A stretch of 64,000 nt of DNA from Halobacteriovorax marinus SJ (GTDB lineage Bacteria; Bdellovibrionota; Bacteriovoracia; Bacteriovoracales; Bacteriovoracaceae), in NCBI RefSeq assembly GCF_000210915.2, contig NC_016620.1, positions 434,001-498,000 of the forward strand, in the 5' to 3' direction. Every line of letters begins with the position of its first letter. The stretch's first letter is position 1. Made by a program: the position numbers and the translations under genes. This document shows positions 34,411 through 43,911 of this stretch, one piece after another. The notes under the pieces were generated by a model. The model was not told the origin of the DNA. It worked only from the letters and a program-made list of their open reading frames with translations, and searched no databases.

Positions 34411-35386
34411 GAATAAAATCTTATTAATCCTATTGGGATTAACTCTTGTTTCTTGTGCGAGTACTAATAAATTAAAATTTGATAGTGAGCTAACAGGATT
34501 TGATTACCCTCATGAAGTAAAGACATTTAATTTCACTTCTCAAAGACAAAATCTGGCCATGAGATATATGGATATCGGAAGTGAGAATGAAAAGGTTGCA
34601 GTCCTTTTACATGGAAAGAATTTCTCTGGTTATTACTGGGAGAGAGTGATGAATGAACTTAATAGTAAGGGATATAGAGTCATCGTTCCTGATCAAATTG
34701 GATTTGGTAAAAGTACAAAGCCAGAGAGCTATCAATATTCTTTTGCTCAATTAGCGACTAATACTCACGCACTTTTAAGCTCTCTTGGAATAAAGAAGTT
34801 TACTGTTGTTGGTCATTCAATGGGAGGAATGCTCGCTGTTCATATTGCAACAATGTTTAAGAACGAAGTTTCTAAACTAGTACTTGTTAATCCAATTGGT
34901 CTTGAAACTTATCTTGATCTTGTTGAGTTTAAAGACCCTGAGTTCTTCTATGGGAATGAGCTTAAGAAAACAGTTGAAATGTTTAGAAACTATCAGAAAA
35001 AAAATTACTATGATGGTGACTGGAATGAAACTTATGAAGAGCTTCTTACTCCATTTAAAGGGTGGAAGAATGGTAATGATTGGGATCTTGTAGCGTGGAA
35101 TAATGCACTTACTTACTCACCAATTTTCTCTGATGATATCGTTGAGAAATTTAGCAAAGTTTCTGCACCTATTTATTTAATCAATGGAACTCGCGATAAG
35201 ACCGGGCCAGGAAGAGGTTGGAAGAGACCAGGAGTAACTAAAGTCATGGGTGATTACAAGAAGCTTGGTAAGGCAATTAAGAAGAAAAATAGAAAAGTTA
35301 AATTAATTGAGCTAAAGGGCTTAGGACATATGCCGCAGTTTGAAGACTACGACACATTCTCTAAAGTTTTCTATCCAATTTTTTAA
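34409..35386 (+). CDS. Alpha/beta-hydrolase lipoprotein
   Basis: Lipobox LVSC in the first 18 residues predicts a membrane-anchored lipoprotein. The hydrolase fold shows the oxyanion segment LLHGKNFSGYYWE, nucleophile elbow GHSMGG and a late His in LKGLGHMPQFED. The substrate is unknown; esterase or epoxide/haloalkane-hydrolase-like enzymes share this layout. The ATG at 34409 has AAAGGAG upstream; the upstream in-frame ATG at 34382 lacks signals. It shares a TTAA with the convergent META-domain gene for both stop codons. Confidence 0.82.
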   Translation: MNKILLILLGLTLVSCASTNKLKFDSELTGFDYPHEVKTFNFTSQRQNLAMRYMDIGSENEKVAVLLHGKNFSGYYWERVMNELNSKGYRVIVPDQIGFGKSTKPESYQYSFAQLATNTHALLSSLGIKKFTVVGHSMGGMLAVHIATMFKNEVSKLVLVNPIGLETYLDLVEFKDPEFFYGNELKKTVEMFRNYQKKNYYDGDWNETYEELLTPFKGWKNGNDWDLVAWNNALTYSPIFSDDIVEKFSKVSAPIYLINGTRDKTGPGRGWKRPGVTKVMGDYKKLGKAIKKKNRKVKLIELKGLGHMPQFEDYDTFSKVFYPIF

Positions 35387-35781
35387 TCACGAATAGCTTT
35401 AAAAATAACCTTTCCATCTTTTGCTAAGAGGGAGAGGTTATTTCCTCTGATCTCATAGCGGTTTACAAGTGGTAGAGACTGGAAAAAAAGAAACTCATAG
35501 TTATTCAATTTTCCAAAACATAATTTCTTAGTCGAACCAGTTTGCGAAATAGATAAAACTTCTCCATCGACTTTATACTTTCCAAAATAACTATTACAGC
35601 TTGAACTTCCTGCCAGGCTATCTTCTAATTTGAAATTTAAGTTGGCATTGGCATCACTTATAAGTGTGACATTTTGAATGTCTGTAACTTTCCAATTCCC
35701 TAGAATACTTGGTTGGGTAACTTTCTTTAGGCCACTACACGCGACTAATTGCAGGGAGAGTAGAATTAAAATAACTTTCAT
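35383..35781 (-). CDS. META-domain lipoprotein (HslJ-like)
   Basis: Lipobox LVAC follows the signal MKVILILLSLQ. The mature part has the META-domain pattern: LGNWKVTDI, a central SSCNSYFGKYKVDGEVLSIS and a Cys pair (SSC and KLC). HslJ-like proteins affect outer-membrane stress resistance; the exact role is unknown. The ATG at 35781 has AAAGGAA upstream and is preferred to the further upstream start. 132 residues. Confidence 0.75.
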   Translation of the reverse strand: MKVILILLSLQLVACSGLKKVTQPSILGNWKVTDIQNVTLISDANANLNFKLEDSLAGSSSCNSYFGKYKVDGEVLSISQTGSTKKLCFGKLNNYEFLFFQSLPLVNRYEIRGNNLSLLAKDGKVIFKAIRD

Positions 35782-35845
35782 ATTTATTCCTTTGTTAGAA
35801 ATTGAAAGCATTTTAACACTAATCCAAGTGAGACTAAAAGCGTAA

Positions 35846-36469
35846 TTATTTCCAGTTTGCGTAGAGAATTTGGTGCTTATTATTCAAGCTATTAAAGACA
35901 GACTTCTTTGTACTTCTCATATGATTTGTCTCTAGCTGTGGCGATAGCGTAACAAATTGATAATTGCCAAAGTGGCGAGTTTTAAAAGTAATAACACCGT
36001 CTTTAATTGTGTATGATCTCTTTGAGAGAACACCAATAACAGAAATATTGTCACTTGTTTGTGAGTGGTAGATTATGTGAAGGTTATTTGGAATATTATT
36101 CGAATTGATTTTGTAGCTTACTTCAATTGGAGTTCCAATTTTAAAATTGGCTTCGCCCTCTGATGGTCTTACGTTGATTGGTCCAGATACTGATTCAACT
36201 TTATCGATAATACTGAATTGTCTTATAAACTTCTTAGTAGCGAGGTCGTCGCCCTTATCAATCAAAATATCAGTCGTGTTTGAGCTTAAGATATTATCAT
36301 GAGTTACACTAATGCCAGCAGGGGCATGACTCGTGTACATAATAAGACCCGCATCCTCATTATTGATGTTATTAAAATAAACTCTCACTAAACCTATGAC
36401 GAGAAGAACCGCCAGGGGTGCAATAAACTTTATTTTATTGTTGAATATGTGCCAAACTTCCGAAACCAT
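35846..36469 (-). CDS. Single-pass membrane protein of unknown function
   Basis: An N-terminal cytoplasmic stub of about 14 residues, one membrane segment (FIAPLAVLLVIGLVRVYF) and a 175-residue outer part. The end of the outer part (IEVSYKINSN...VITFKTRHFGNYQFVTL) resembles beta-sandwich repeats seen in surface proteins. It lies 82 bases after the AraC regulator gene on the same strand. No Shine-Dalgarno precedes the ATG. I do not recognise the family. Confidence 0.65.
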   Translation of the reverse strand: MVSEVWHIFNNKIKFIAPLAVLLVIGLVRVYFNNINNEDAGLIMYTSHAPAGISVTHDNILSSNTTDILIDKGDDLATKKFIRQFSIIDKVESVSGPINVRPSEGEANFKIGTPIEVSYKINSNNIPNNLHIIYHSQTSDNISVIGVLSKRSYTIKDGVITFKTRHFGNYQFVTLSPQLETNHMRSTKKSVFNSLNNKHQILYANWK

Positions 36470-36551
36470 GGCTATATTTTAAATGAAATAGGGCTTTAGA
36501 AGTGTGCAGAAAGTCTTATTTCTCTGGGCTTAAAGTCCCAATATGCGAGAA

Positions 36552-37610
36552 TTATAGGGCCCTAAACCAATTTTCCCAGATTCTATCAGGGGAAGTCGCA
36601 TCAAATTTAATAGATCGATTGGCGCCTTTTTGAACATCTCTTGGCAATTGTTCAAAGAACTTCTTGAAGGCCCTTGTAAAACTAGATTCACTCTCAAAGC
36701 CAGATTCATACGAGATCTGAGATATTGTTTTATTATTAGTTTTAATAGAGAGGGACCTATAGGCACGGACCAATCTTCTCTCCTTTACATATCTCATAAT
36801 CCCACCATTTTGAGTTGGAAAGAGTCGATAGAGAGTCGATTTCGTTAAGTTAAATTCTGCAAGTATGAGAGGAATACTAAGCTCTGTGTTAGAGAGATTC
36901 TCTTCAATATAATTCTTTATTCTAAAGATGAGGGCAACATTCTTGTCAGGACTATAGTGTGAGGTTTCATTGTTTGGATTATAATTGATCGCCGCACAGA
37001 CCATCTCCACACTTGGACTCACAACAGAGTGGGCAAAGTCATTTGTAATTTTTGTTATATTCGCTTGCAGGGAGAGGATATGTGAGTGAAGAAGTGAAGC
37101 GAAGGGATTTTGTTGCGTATCTAAAATGAGTCCATGCAGTAGATCTTCATTTGGAACCTTGCCTTTAAGAAGTCTGCGTGGAATCACGAGAGTTAGATTT
37201 CTAAATTGTTTATTAAATGCTTTCCAAGGTCTTGAGGTATCAATGATAATTAAAGAGCCGCGAGGACAATTAAATTGATCATTTTGTAATTCTCTTGTTG
37301 TATCTCCGCTAATAAACATTTGAACAAGAATATGATCGAGTCCATCCTTGGCAATCTTAGACTTACTGCGCTCAAAGTATTGATCAAGAGTCGTACAGTC
37401 GATGAGCATAATCTCACTTAAAAGAAAGCTATGAATTTGGGCCTCAAAGCGGCTGACAATTTCTTTATCTGCTTCTGTATCAAAAACAATTCCCATACTT
37501 TCTTTATACACATCAAGCTTATCTTTCTTGTTGTAAGTATCTGTATTAAAAGTGGAATAGGGAACTTTCTTGGTCAAAATAAAGCCTTTATACTTCTTAG
37601 TTAAGTGCAT
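36552..37610 (-). CDS. AraC-family transcriptional regulator
   Basis: The C-terminal 100 residues form the double helix-turn-helix (LILAEFNLTKSTLYRLF and KTISQISYESGFESESSFTRAFKKFF). The N-terminal 200 residues look like the AraC_binding_2 sensing domain. It is divergent from msrA with a 116-base gap, so it may control the msrA-tolC-RND-msrB run, which is inference from layout. The start has a GAGAAAG site. 352 residues. Confidence 0.88.
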   Translation of the reverse strand: MHLTKKYKGFILTKKVPYSTFNTDTYNKKDKLDVYKESMGIVFDTEADKEIVSRFEAQIHSFLLSEIMLIDCTTLDQYFERSKSKIAKDGLDHILVQMFISGDTTRELQNDQFNCPRGSLIIIDTSRPWKAFNKQFRNLTLVIPRRLLKGKVPNEDLLHGLILDTQQNPFASLLHSHILSLQANITKITNDFAHSVVSPSVEMVCAAINYNPNNETSHYSPDKNVALIFRIKNYIEENLSNTELSIPLILAEFNLTKSTLYRLFPTQNGGIMRYVKERRLVRAYRSLSIKTNNKTISQISYESGFESESSFTRAFKKFFEQLPRDVQKGANRSIKFDATSPDRIWENWFRAL

Positions 37611-37726
37611 TAATTCTTTCTCTTGAATAGAGCTCTGGCCACTTAAGAAAACATAAATTTTCTAGTGAACATGAATAGACATTATAAGCTGTAAATTATA
37701 GATATAAGGAATTCGAGGAGTTATCT

Positions 37727-38224
37727 ATGAGTGAGTTAAGTACTGATTATATTATTCTGGCGGGTGGTTGTTTCTGGGGAATGGAGCAATTATTTAGGGA
37801 GCTAGAGGGTGTTGAAAGTACAGATGTTGGATACACTGGTGGAAAGCTCGTAAATCCTACTTATAAAGACGTGAAAACAGGTGAGACTAATCACGCAGAG
37901 GCCATTAAGATAACTTTTGAAACTTCTAAGATTAGCATTGATGAAATTCTCCATTTCTTTTTCAAAATACACGATCCTACTACAGTTAATAGGCAGGGAA
38001 ATGATATTGGAAGCCAGTACCGCTCAGCAATTTTCATAAGAAGTGATGAGCAAAGAGAGGCGGCCTTAAAAGTTATTAAGGAAGTCGAAGGTCTTGGGCG
38101 CTTTAATGGTGATGTTGTAACTACGCTTGAAGACGAAAGAGAGTTCTACTTGGCCGAAGATTTCCATCAAGATTATCTTTTAAAAAACCCTATGGGCTAT
38201 ACTTGTCACTTTATTAGAAAATAA
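37727..38224 (+). CDS. msrA: Peptide-methionine (S)-S-oxide reductase
   Basis: Reduces methionine-S-sulfoxide in proteins. The active-site motif GGCFWGME has catalytic Cys15, and the GYTGG, HAEAIKI and FHQDYLLKNP motifs are present. There is only one other Cys, near the C-terminus (YTCHF), which may act as the resolving thiol. 165 residues, no signal peptide, so cytoplasmic. GAGGAG lies seven bases before the ATG. It opens a co-directional run with tolC, RND and msrB. Confidence 0.94.
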   Translation: MSELSTDYIILAGGCFWGMEQLFRELEGVESTDVGYTGGKLVNPTYKDVKTGETNHAEAIKITFETSKISIDEILHFFFKIHDPTTVNRQGNDIGSQYRSAIFIRSDEQREAALKVIKEVEGLGRFNGDVVTTLEDEREFYLAEDFHQDYLLKNPMGYTCHFIRK

Positions 38225-38270
38225 TCGTCTAATGTGCGCATATTCCTGTTTGGCACTTCGAACTCTTCGA

Positions 38271-38299
38271 TTGTTATTGAACTTAACTATGTCTATAAT
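38271..38299 (+). promoter_or_regulatory. Predicted promoter directly before tolC
   Basis: TTGTTA (38271-38276), 17-base spacer, perfect TATAAT (38294-38299). The start site falls at about 38305-38307, next to the ATG at 38308, giving a leaderless or near-leaderless message although AGG lies just before the ATG. Confidence 0.55.
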
Positions 38300-38307
38300 T
38301 CTAGGCT

Positions 38308-39531
38308 ATGAAAAAGATTATTATAACTGGCCTTCTAACACTTAGTTTTACTTCCAACGCTTCAGTTGAGGAGTTATTTTTAAAATCCCTAGAAACTTCA
38401 AATGAAGTGAAAATTATTGATTTGCAAGAGCGAAAGACTATTGCAGAGCTGGATCAAACTGTAACCACTCTGTATCCTTCGATTAATCTTGTTAATAGAA
38501 ATCAATATGGGAATGAATCTTACCAATCAAAATCTGGACTGAAGAAGTTTGATAGTAGTATTGCACTTTCTTTAGAACAAAAGATTTTTCAAGGTGGGGC
38601 AGAGTTCTCAATTTATAAGCTTCACAAAATAGTTCCTAAAAAGGCCTTAGCTGCTAAAGAGCAAAAGCTTGCTGAATACTTTGCACTTTTTAGCTCTTAC
38701 TATTTTCAACTTTCTTCGGCCCTCGAGGAAAAGAGAGAAGTTTCTAAACTTCTGGTGAACTTAGAAAAGAGAGTAAGACTAGTAAGAAAGAGAACAAAAA
38801 TTGGTCGAGATAGAAAGGCTGATCTCTATGCCCTCGAATCTCAATACGATAGATTAAAAGCAGACCTAATCGATACTGAGAGTAAACTTGAAGAGGCGAG
38901 AAAGAATTTCTTAAACTTTTCAGGTCTTAAGTCTGCAGGAAACTTTGAAAGAAGAGTTGATCCTTTTGCACTTAATCTTAATGAGAGTGTGGATTTAGAA
39001 AATCGTCCAGAGCTTAAAAGCTTAGAACTTGAGTATGAGACATCTCTTACTCGTGCAAAGATAGAGAAGTCTAGTTACTTTCCACAAGTTACTCTTGGAT
39101 CAAATTACTATTTAGATAAATCTTATACTGGTCGCGATGAATGGGATGTTAGCGTAAATCTAACAATGAATATTTTTGATTTTGGAAAGACGGCGGCATC
39201 ATATGATACGCAGAATATTCAAGCTCTTATCGATAAAACTAGATTGCAATACAACCGCTCTAACTCGGATAGAGAGTGGTCTAACTTTGTAAAAGTTTTC
39301 AATCATAAGAAGAGTCAACTAGCTTCTCTTAAGAAATCACTTTCTCAAATAAAAGCTTCATACACAGAGCAAGTAAAGGATTTAGACAAGGGTCTAGTGG
39401 CCCAAATCGATGTGATTCGCTCTCTAGATGATGTGATTAATTTAGAAAAACTTTATATTAAGGCCGCTCTCGAGCTTAAGTCTCTTTATTACCAATCGAA
39501 GGCCTACTTAGGCGAATACCCAAAGAAGTAA
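38308..39531 (+). CDS. TolC-like outer-membrane efflux protein
   Basis: A signal peptide (MKKIIITGLLTLSFTSNA) and two repeats of long helices with strand pairs, typical of the outer membrane efflux family: RKADLYALESQYDRLKADLIDTESKLEEARKN in the first half and the matching VKDLDKGLVAQIDVIRSLDDVINLEKLYIKAA in the second. 407 residues, slightly short. The RND gene starts 11 bases downstream, so this is its exit duct. Confidence 0.88.
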   Translation: MKKIIITGLLTLSFTSNASVEELFLKSLETSNEVKIIDLQERKTIAELDQTVTTLYPSINLVNRNQYGNESYQSKSGLKKFDSSIALSLEQKIFQGGAEFSIYKLHKIVPKKALAAKEQKLAEYFALFSSYYFQLSSALEEKREVSKLLVNLEKRVRLVRKRTKIGRDRKADLYALESQYDRLKADLIDTESKLEEARKNFLNFSGLKSAGNFERRVDPFALNLNESVDLENRPELKSLELEYETSLTRAKIEKSSYFPQVTLGSNYYLDKSYTGRDEWDVSVNLTMNIFDFGKTAASYDTQNIQALIDKTRLQYNRSNSDREWSNFVKVFNHKKSQLASLKKSLSQIKASYTEQVKDLDKGLVAQIDVIRSLDDVINLEKLYIKAALELKSLYYQSKAYLGEYPKK

Positions 39532-39542
39532 GAAGGTAGAAA

Positions 39543-42500
39543 ATGAATATTTCAGAAATCTCAATTAAGAATCCAGTCTTTTCTTGGATGATTATGTTTT
39601 CGTTAATTCTCTTTGGGATTCTAGGCTTTAAAGAGCTAGGTATTAATGAAAACCCTGATGTCGATTATCCATCTGTTTCGATTTCATACTCCTATGATGG
39701 TGCAACTCCAGAAGTTGTCGAAAAAGATGTTCTAGAGCCGGTTGAGTCTGTTCTCGTTTCTATGCAAGGTGTGAAGGATATGACTTCTACTGCAAATAGG
39801 GGATCGGGAAGAATAGAGCTAGAGTTTACACTCGATAAAGACATTGATTTTGCGCTTCAAGAAGTTCAGACACTAATTGGTCGTGCCCAGAGACAGTTAC
39901 CGGATACTGTTGAGCCTCCTACTGTAACGAAGTCAAATGCAGCGGATGATCCAATTCTCTATCTTGCCATTACATCTGAAACCTTGAACGAACGTGAATT
40001 AAATATTCTCTTTAAAGATGGAATTGTCGATAGACTCACTACAATTGAAGGTGTGTCGGAAGTTAGGGCCTTTGGTGCAAGAGATCCGATGATGAGAATT
40101 GATGTGGATGCTAAAAAACTTAGAAGTTACCAGCTCACATTAACTGATATTATCGATACTTTGGCCAGGGAGCACGTAGAGCTTCCTGCTGGAAAGTTTG
40201 AGGATATCAATAAAGAAGAAAGTTTAAGAGTTCTTGGTGAAGGTAAGACTGTAGAAGACTTCAGAGAAATGATTATCAGTAAGAGGGGTGGAAGGGCCAA
40301 CTATGTGCCAATCAAACTTTCAGATGTTGCCTATATTCACAAAGGTGTAGAAAATAGAACAAGAATCTCAAGAGTTGATGGAATACCTTCTCTTTCAATG
40401 CCAATCTACAAGCAGCGTGGAGCTAACGCAGTTGATGTTGCAGATAGAGTAAAGGTAAGAGTTGATGAAATTAGTGCTTCTCTTCCTGAAGGAACAAATC
40501 TTTCTGTAAACTTTGATAGAACGCAATTTGTTAGACTCTCTATTGATGAGCTTATTCAAAACTTAATTATTTCGGCCCTACTAACATCATTTGTATGTTG
40601 GATCTTCTTAAATTCGATTTCTGCAACAATTAATATTCTATTAGCAATTCCGACTGCCATTATTGGAACTTTCGCTTTTATGCATCTCTTTGGTTTCACT
40701 CTCAATACATTTTCATTCTTAGGACTGACCTTGGCGATTGGGATTGTGGTTGATGATGCGATTGTGATGCTCGAAAATATTGTTCGTTATGCAAAGATGG
40801 GCAATGATAAAGTTCAGGCTTCTTTTAAGGGGAGTAGGGAGATAACATTTGCTGTTCTTGCTACGACTGCAGTTCTTATCGCAATCTTTGCTCCAATATC
40901 ACTAATGCCAGGTATTGAGGGACGTTTCTTTAGAGAATTTGCTCTCACTTTATGTGTGGCGGTAGCGCTCTCTTCACTAGAGGCGCTTACTCTTGCTCCG
41001 ATGAGATGTTCACAATTTTTAAATGTGACTTCAAAAGGTATTTTTATCCACCACTGGGTTGATAAGATGGTGGAGTTTACCAGAGATCTTTATGCGAAGC
41101 TTTTAAAGAGTGCCCTAAAACATAAAATTCTCGTTCTAGGTGGTTCGGTACTAATCTTTGGACTATCACTTCTTTCTTTAAATCATATTAATAAGGAATT
41201 TGCTCCTGAAGCTGATAGAAGTTTTATGTTTGTAATCTTTATCGCTCCTGATGGTAAGAGTCTTGATTATACTAATGAAAAAGTTAAGCAGTATGAAAAG
41301 ATCGTACAAGCAAATGAGAATGTTCAAAGAGTTATTGTCTCTGTTGGTGGTGGTCGCGGTGTCTCTACTGGTAATAGAGGATTTGGTGTTGTAATTTTAA
41401 AAGATCGTAGCGAGCGTAAGAAGAGTCAATTTGAAGTTGCGGCAGATCTTAGAAAAGAGCTGAAGCAAATTGAAGGGATTCATATCATCGTTAGAGACCG
41501 TATGGGATCTGCTATTAGTGGTCGAAGAGGAAGTCCTGTTGAATTTACAATTACAGGTCCAGACTTAGCCGTTCAAAGAGAATTATTTGAAAAATTTAGA
41601 AAAGAGATGAGTGATTCAGGCCTTATGGTTGGAATTCGTTCCGATGATACAGGAGAGTTACCAGAGGTTCATATTACACCTGATCGCCTTAAGGCCCAGG
41701 AGCGAGGAGTTGAAATTAACACTATCGCTCAAACTCTGAATATCGGTGTTGGTGGTGTAACAGGTGGCAAGTATACAGAGGGCGGTAGACGTTATGATAT
41801 CTTTGTTCAATTACAAGAAAAGGATAGATTGCCAGACACTATCTCTTCACTGCTTCTACAAAATAATAGAGGAGAGTTTGTAACGTTAACGGATGTTGTC
41901 GATATTAATCCTGCTTTTGGACCACAGAGTATTTATAGAGAAAATAGAACTCGTGGTGTTCGTGTGGATGCAAACTTAAGTAATAATGTGACTCAGAGTG
42001 AGGCCTTTGACTTTATAAAGAAAATTGCTCCAAATATCTTACCTGAGAAATATAGTATCAACTTCTCAAAAGATTTAAATGAGTCACTTATAAATATTGT
42101 TCTTATTATGATCTTAGGTCTTGTTATCGCTTATATGGTTTTAGGGAGTCAGTTCAATTCATTTGCTGATCCATTAACTGTATTTCTAGCTGTTCCATTT
42201 GGATTAACCGGTTCTTTCTTAGCTCTCTTAGCAACAGGTCAAACTCTTAATATCTACTCGATGATTGGTATTCTCCTTACAATGGGAATTGTAAAGAAGA
42301 CCTCGATTCTCATCGTAGAATTTTCTAATCAACTTAGAGATGAAGGGAAGACTTTAGAAGAAGCGGTTATTGAAGCCTGTACGACGAGATTTAGACCAAT
42401 TATCATGACGACTTTTACTACTCTTGCCTCAGCTGTTCCGGCGGCAGTTATGACAGGTGCAGGTTCAGAGACAAGAATGCCAATGGCCTTAGTTATTTTA

Positions 42501-42599
42501 GGTGGTGTGTCTCTTGCTACAATATTTACATTATTTGTTGTGCCTAGTTTTTATACTTTAATTGCTAGACCTAGAAGAAAAATTCTAAGAGAAGAGTAA
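39543..42599 (+). CDS. RND-family inner-membrane efflux transporter (HAE-1/AcrB type)
   Basis: A 12-helix proton-driven pump with two large periplasmic loops. The N-terminal KNPVFSWMIMFSLILFGILG, the proton-relay Asp pair in GIVVDDAIVMLENIVR near residue 400 and the Lys of MGIVKKTSILIVEF in the tenth helix are visible. 1018 residues, normal. No membrane-fusion adaptor gene lies in the run, which is unusual for a tripartite pump; it may be encoded elsewhere. The substrate is unknown. msrB starts at the base after its stop. Confidence 0.93.
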   Translation: MNISEISIKNPVFSWMIMFSLILFGILGFKELGINENPDVDYPSVSISYSYDGATPEVVEKDVLEPVESVLVSMQGVKDMTSTANRGSGRIELEFTLDKDIDFALQEVQTLIGRAQRQLPDTVEPPTVTKSNAADDPILYLAITSETLNERELNILFKDGIVDRLTTIEGVSEVRAFGARDPMMRIDVDAKKLRSYQLTLTDIIDTLAREHVELPAGKFEDINKEESLRVLGEGKTVEDFREMIISKRGGRANYVPIKLSDVAYIHKGVENRTRISRVDGIPSLSMPIYKQRGANAVDVADRVKVRVDEISASLPEGTNLSVNFDRTQFVRLSIDELIQNLIISALLTSFVCWIFLNSISATINILLAIPTAIIGTFAFMHLFGFTLNTFSFLGLTLAIGIVVDDAIVMLENIVRYAKMGNDKVQASFKGSREITFAVLATTAVLIAIFAPISLMPGIEGRFFREFALTLCVAVALSSLEALTLAPMRCSQFLNVTSKGIFIHHWVDKMVEFTRDLYAKLLKSALKHKILVLGGSVLIFGLSLLSLNHINKEFAPEADRSFMFVIFIAPDGKSLDYTNEKVKQYEKIVQANENVQRVIVSVGGGRGVSTGNRGFGVVILKDRSERKKSQFEVAADLRKELKQIEGIHIIVRDRMGSAISGRRGSPVEFTITGPDLAVQRELFEKFRKEMSDSGLMVGIRSDDTGELPEVHITPDRLKAQERGVEINTIAQTLNIGVGGVTGGKYTEGGRRYDIFVQLQEKDRLPDTISSLLLQNNRGEFVTLTDVVDINPAFGPQSIYRENRTRGVRVDANLSNNVTQSEAFDFIKKIAPNILPEKYSINFSKDLNESLINIVLIMILGLVIAYMVLGSQFNSFADPLTVFLAVPFGLTGSFLALLATGQTLNIYSMIGILLTMGIVKKTSILIVEFSNQLRDEGKTLEEAVIEACTTRFRPIIMTTFTTLASAVPAAVMTGAGSETRMPMALVILGGVSLATIFTLFVVPSFYTLIARPRRKILREE

Positions 42600-43043
42600 A
42601 TGGCAAAGTATTCTAAAGATGAAAACAGATTAAAAGAATTGAGTGAATTGCAATTTGATGTCACTCAAAGAGATGCAACAGAGAGGGCCTTCACTGGCGA
42701 GTATTGGGATACTAAAGATGAGGGTCTCTATGTTGATATTGTCTCAGGAGAACCTCTATTTACATCAATGGATAAATTCGACTCAGGATGTGGTTGGCCA
42801 AGTTTTACTAGGCCAATCGAACAAGACTCTTTAACTGAGCATGAAGATTACAATCTTTCAATGAGAAGAGTGGAGGTGAGGTCCAAGCATGCCGACTCTC
42901 ACTTAGGTCACGTTTTTCCTGATGGTCCAGCACCTACTGGACTTAGGTATTGCATTAACTCTGCAAGCTTAAGATTTATTCCAGTTTCAAATCTAGAAGA
43001 AGAGGGATATGGAGATTACATCCCTCTGTTTAAAAAAGATTAA
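42600..43043 (+). CDS. msrB: Zinc-less peptide-methionine (R)-S-oxide reductase
   Basis: Catalytic Cys118 in [12 protein letters not shown] and resolving Cys64 in SGCGWPSF give a two-cysteine enzyme. The four zinc-binding cysteines found in the exported MsrB at 26.8 kb are absent ([14 protein letters not shown] and [12 protein letters not shown] instead). No signal peptide, so cytoplasmic. It abuts the RND gene and shares TTAA stop bases with the convergent mscS gene. 147 residues. Confidence 0.92.
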   Translation: MAKYSKDENRLKELSELQFDVTQRDATERAFTGEYWDTKDEGLYVDIVSGEPLFTSMDKFDSGCGWPSFTRPIEQDSLTEHEDYNLSMRRVEVRSKHADSHLGHVFPDGPAPTGLRYCINSASLRFIPVSNLEEEGYGDYIPLFKKD

Positions 43044-43900
43044 GACTTTCCTTGCATTTCAATTGTTCTAATTGGAAACGGTATTGTAATAGCATTTTCG
43101 TCGTAATGCTTCTTGATACTTAAGATAGCCTGGTGTCTAGAGTTAAAGAAATTGTAATTCTTTGTAAAGTGAATCCATACTTTTGCACAAAGATTAATCG
43201 AACTATCACCAAACTCTTCAAAGTGAACTTCCACCTCTGAAGTTTCAACTCGTCCGTCGATTTCTTCTAGGGCCTTCTTAGTCACTTCTGTAACCAGCTC
43301 TAGGTCGTCGGAATAGGAGACCCCGACTTTAATGTCTAATCTTCTAGTTGGTGTTGTACTGTAATTAATGAAGGGCTTAGTAAACATATCCTTATTTGGA
43401 ATAAGTACTTCAAGACCTTGAAAAGTCATAATACTGGTCGTTCTAAGTGAGATTTTTTTGACCTCTCCTAAGTAACTATCAATTTCAACAATATCCCCAA
43501 CTTGATAAGGCTCCTTAAAGGCAATGAAAATACCTGAAACAAAATTAGATGCAATTTCTTGAAAGGCAAAACCAAGTGCTAAACCAATAACTCCAGCACC
43601 TGCTAGTAGGGATGTAACAGTCTTTTCTAGGTGTAGTACTTCTAAAGAGATAAAGACACCTACGAGAAGAATTGTAAGGTAGATACTAGTTCCGATTAAA
43701 TCTACTACAGTTCTACTTTTAAAAAATCTTCTAAGTAGTGGTGTTGAAATCTTTTTCACAAGATGAGAAAGAAGGATAAATAGAAGAATAACGCTAAAGG
43801 CGACAATGATATTGGGGAGAATCTTAAGCAGTGAACCAATCCAGCTCACTACCTTCTCTTGTAAAATGGAATAAATATTTTCAGTATTTATTTTCTTCAA
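43040..43900 (-). CDS. mscS: MscS-family mechanosensitive channel
   Basis: Three N-terminal membrane helices, the last being the pore-lining TM3 ([28 protein letters not shown]), then the beta domain [13 protein letters not shown] and the C-terminal cage. It opens on membrane tension to release solutes in osmotic downshock. 286 residues, the size of E. coli MscS. The start is TTG with AGGAG six bases upstream. It follows the large peptidase gene by 11 bases on the same strand. Confidence 0.93.
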   Translation of the reverse strand: MKKINTENIYSILQEKVVSWIGSLLKILPNIIVAFSVILLFILLSHLVKKISTPLLRRFFKSRTVVDLIGTSIYLTILLVGVFISLEVLHLEKTVTSLLAGAGVIGLALGFAFQEIASNFVSGIFIAFKEPYQVGDIVEIDSYLGEVKKISLRTTSIMTFQGLEVLIPNKDMFTKPFINYSTTPTRRLDIKVGVSYSDDLELVTEVTKKALEEIDGRVETSEVEVHFEEFGDSSINLCAKVWIHFTKNYNFFNSRHQAILSIKKHYDENAITIPFPIRTIEMQGKS

Positions 43901-43911
43901 ATGATACTCCT

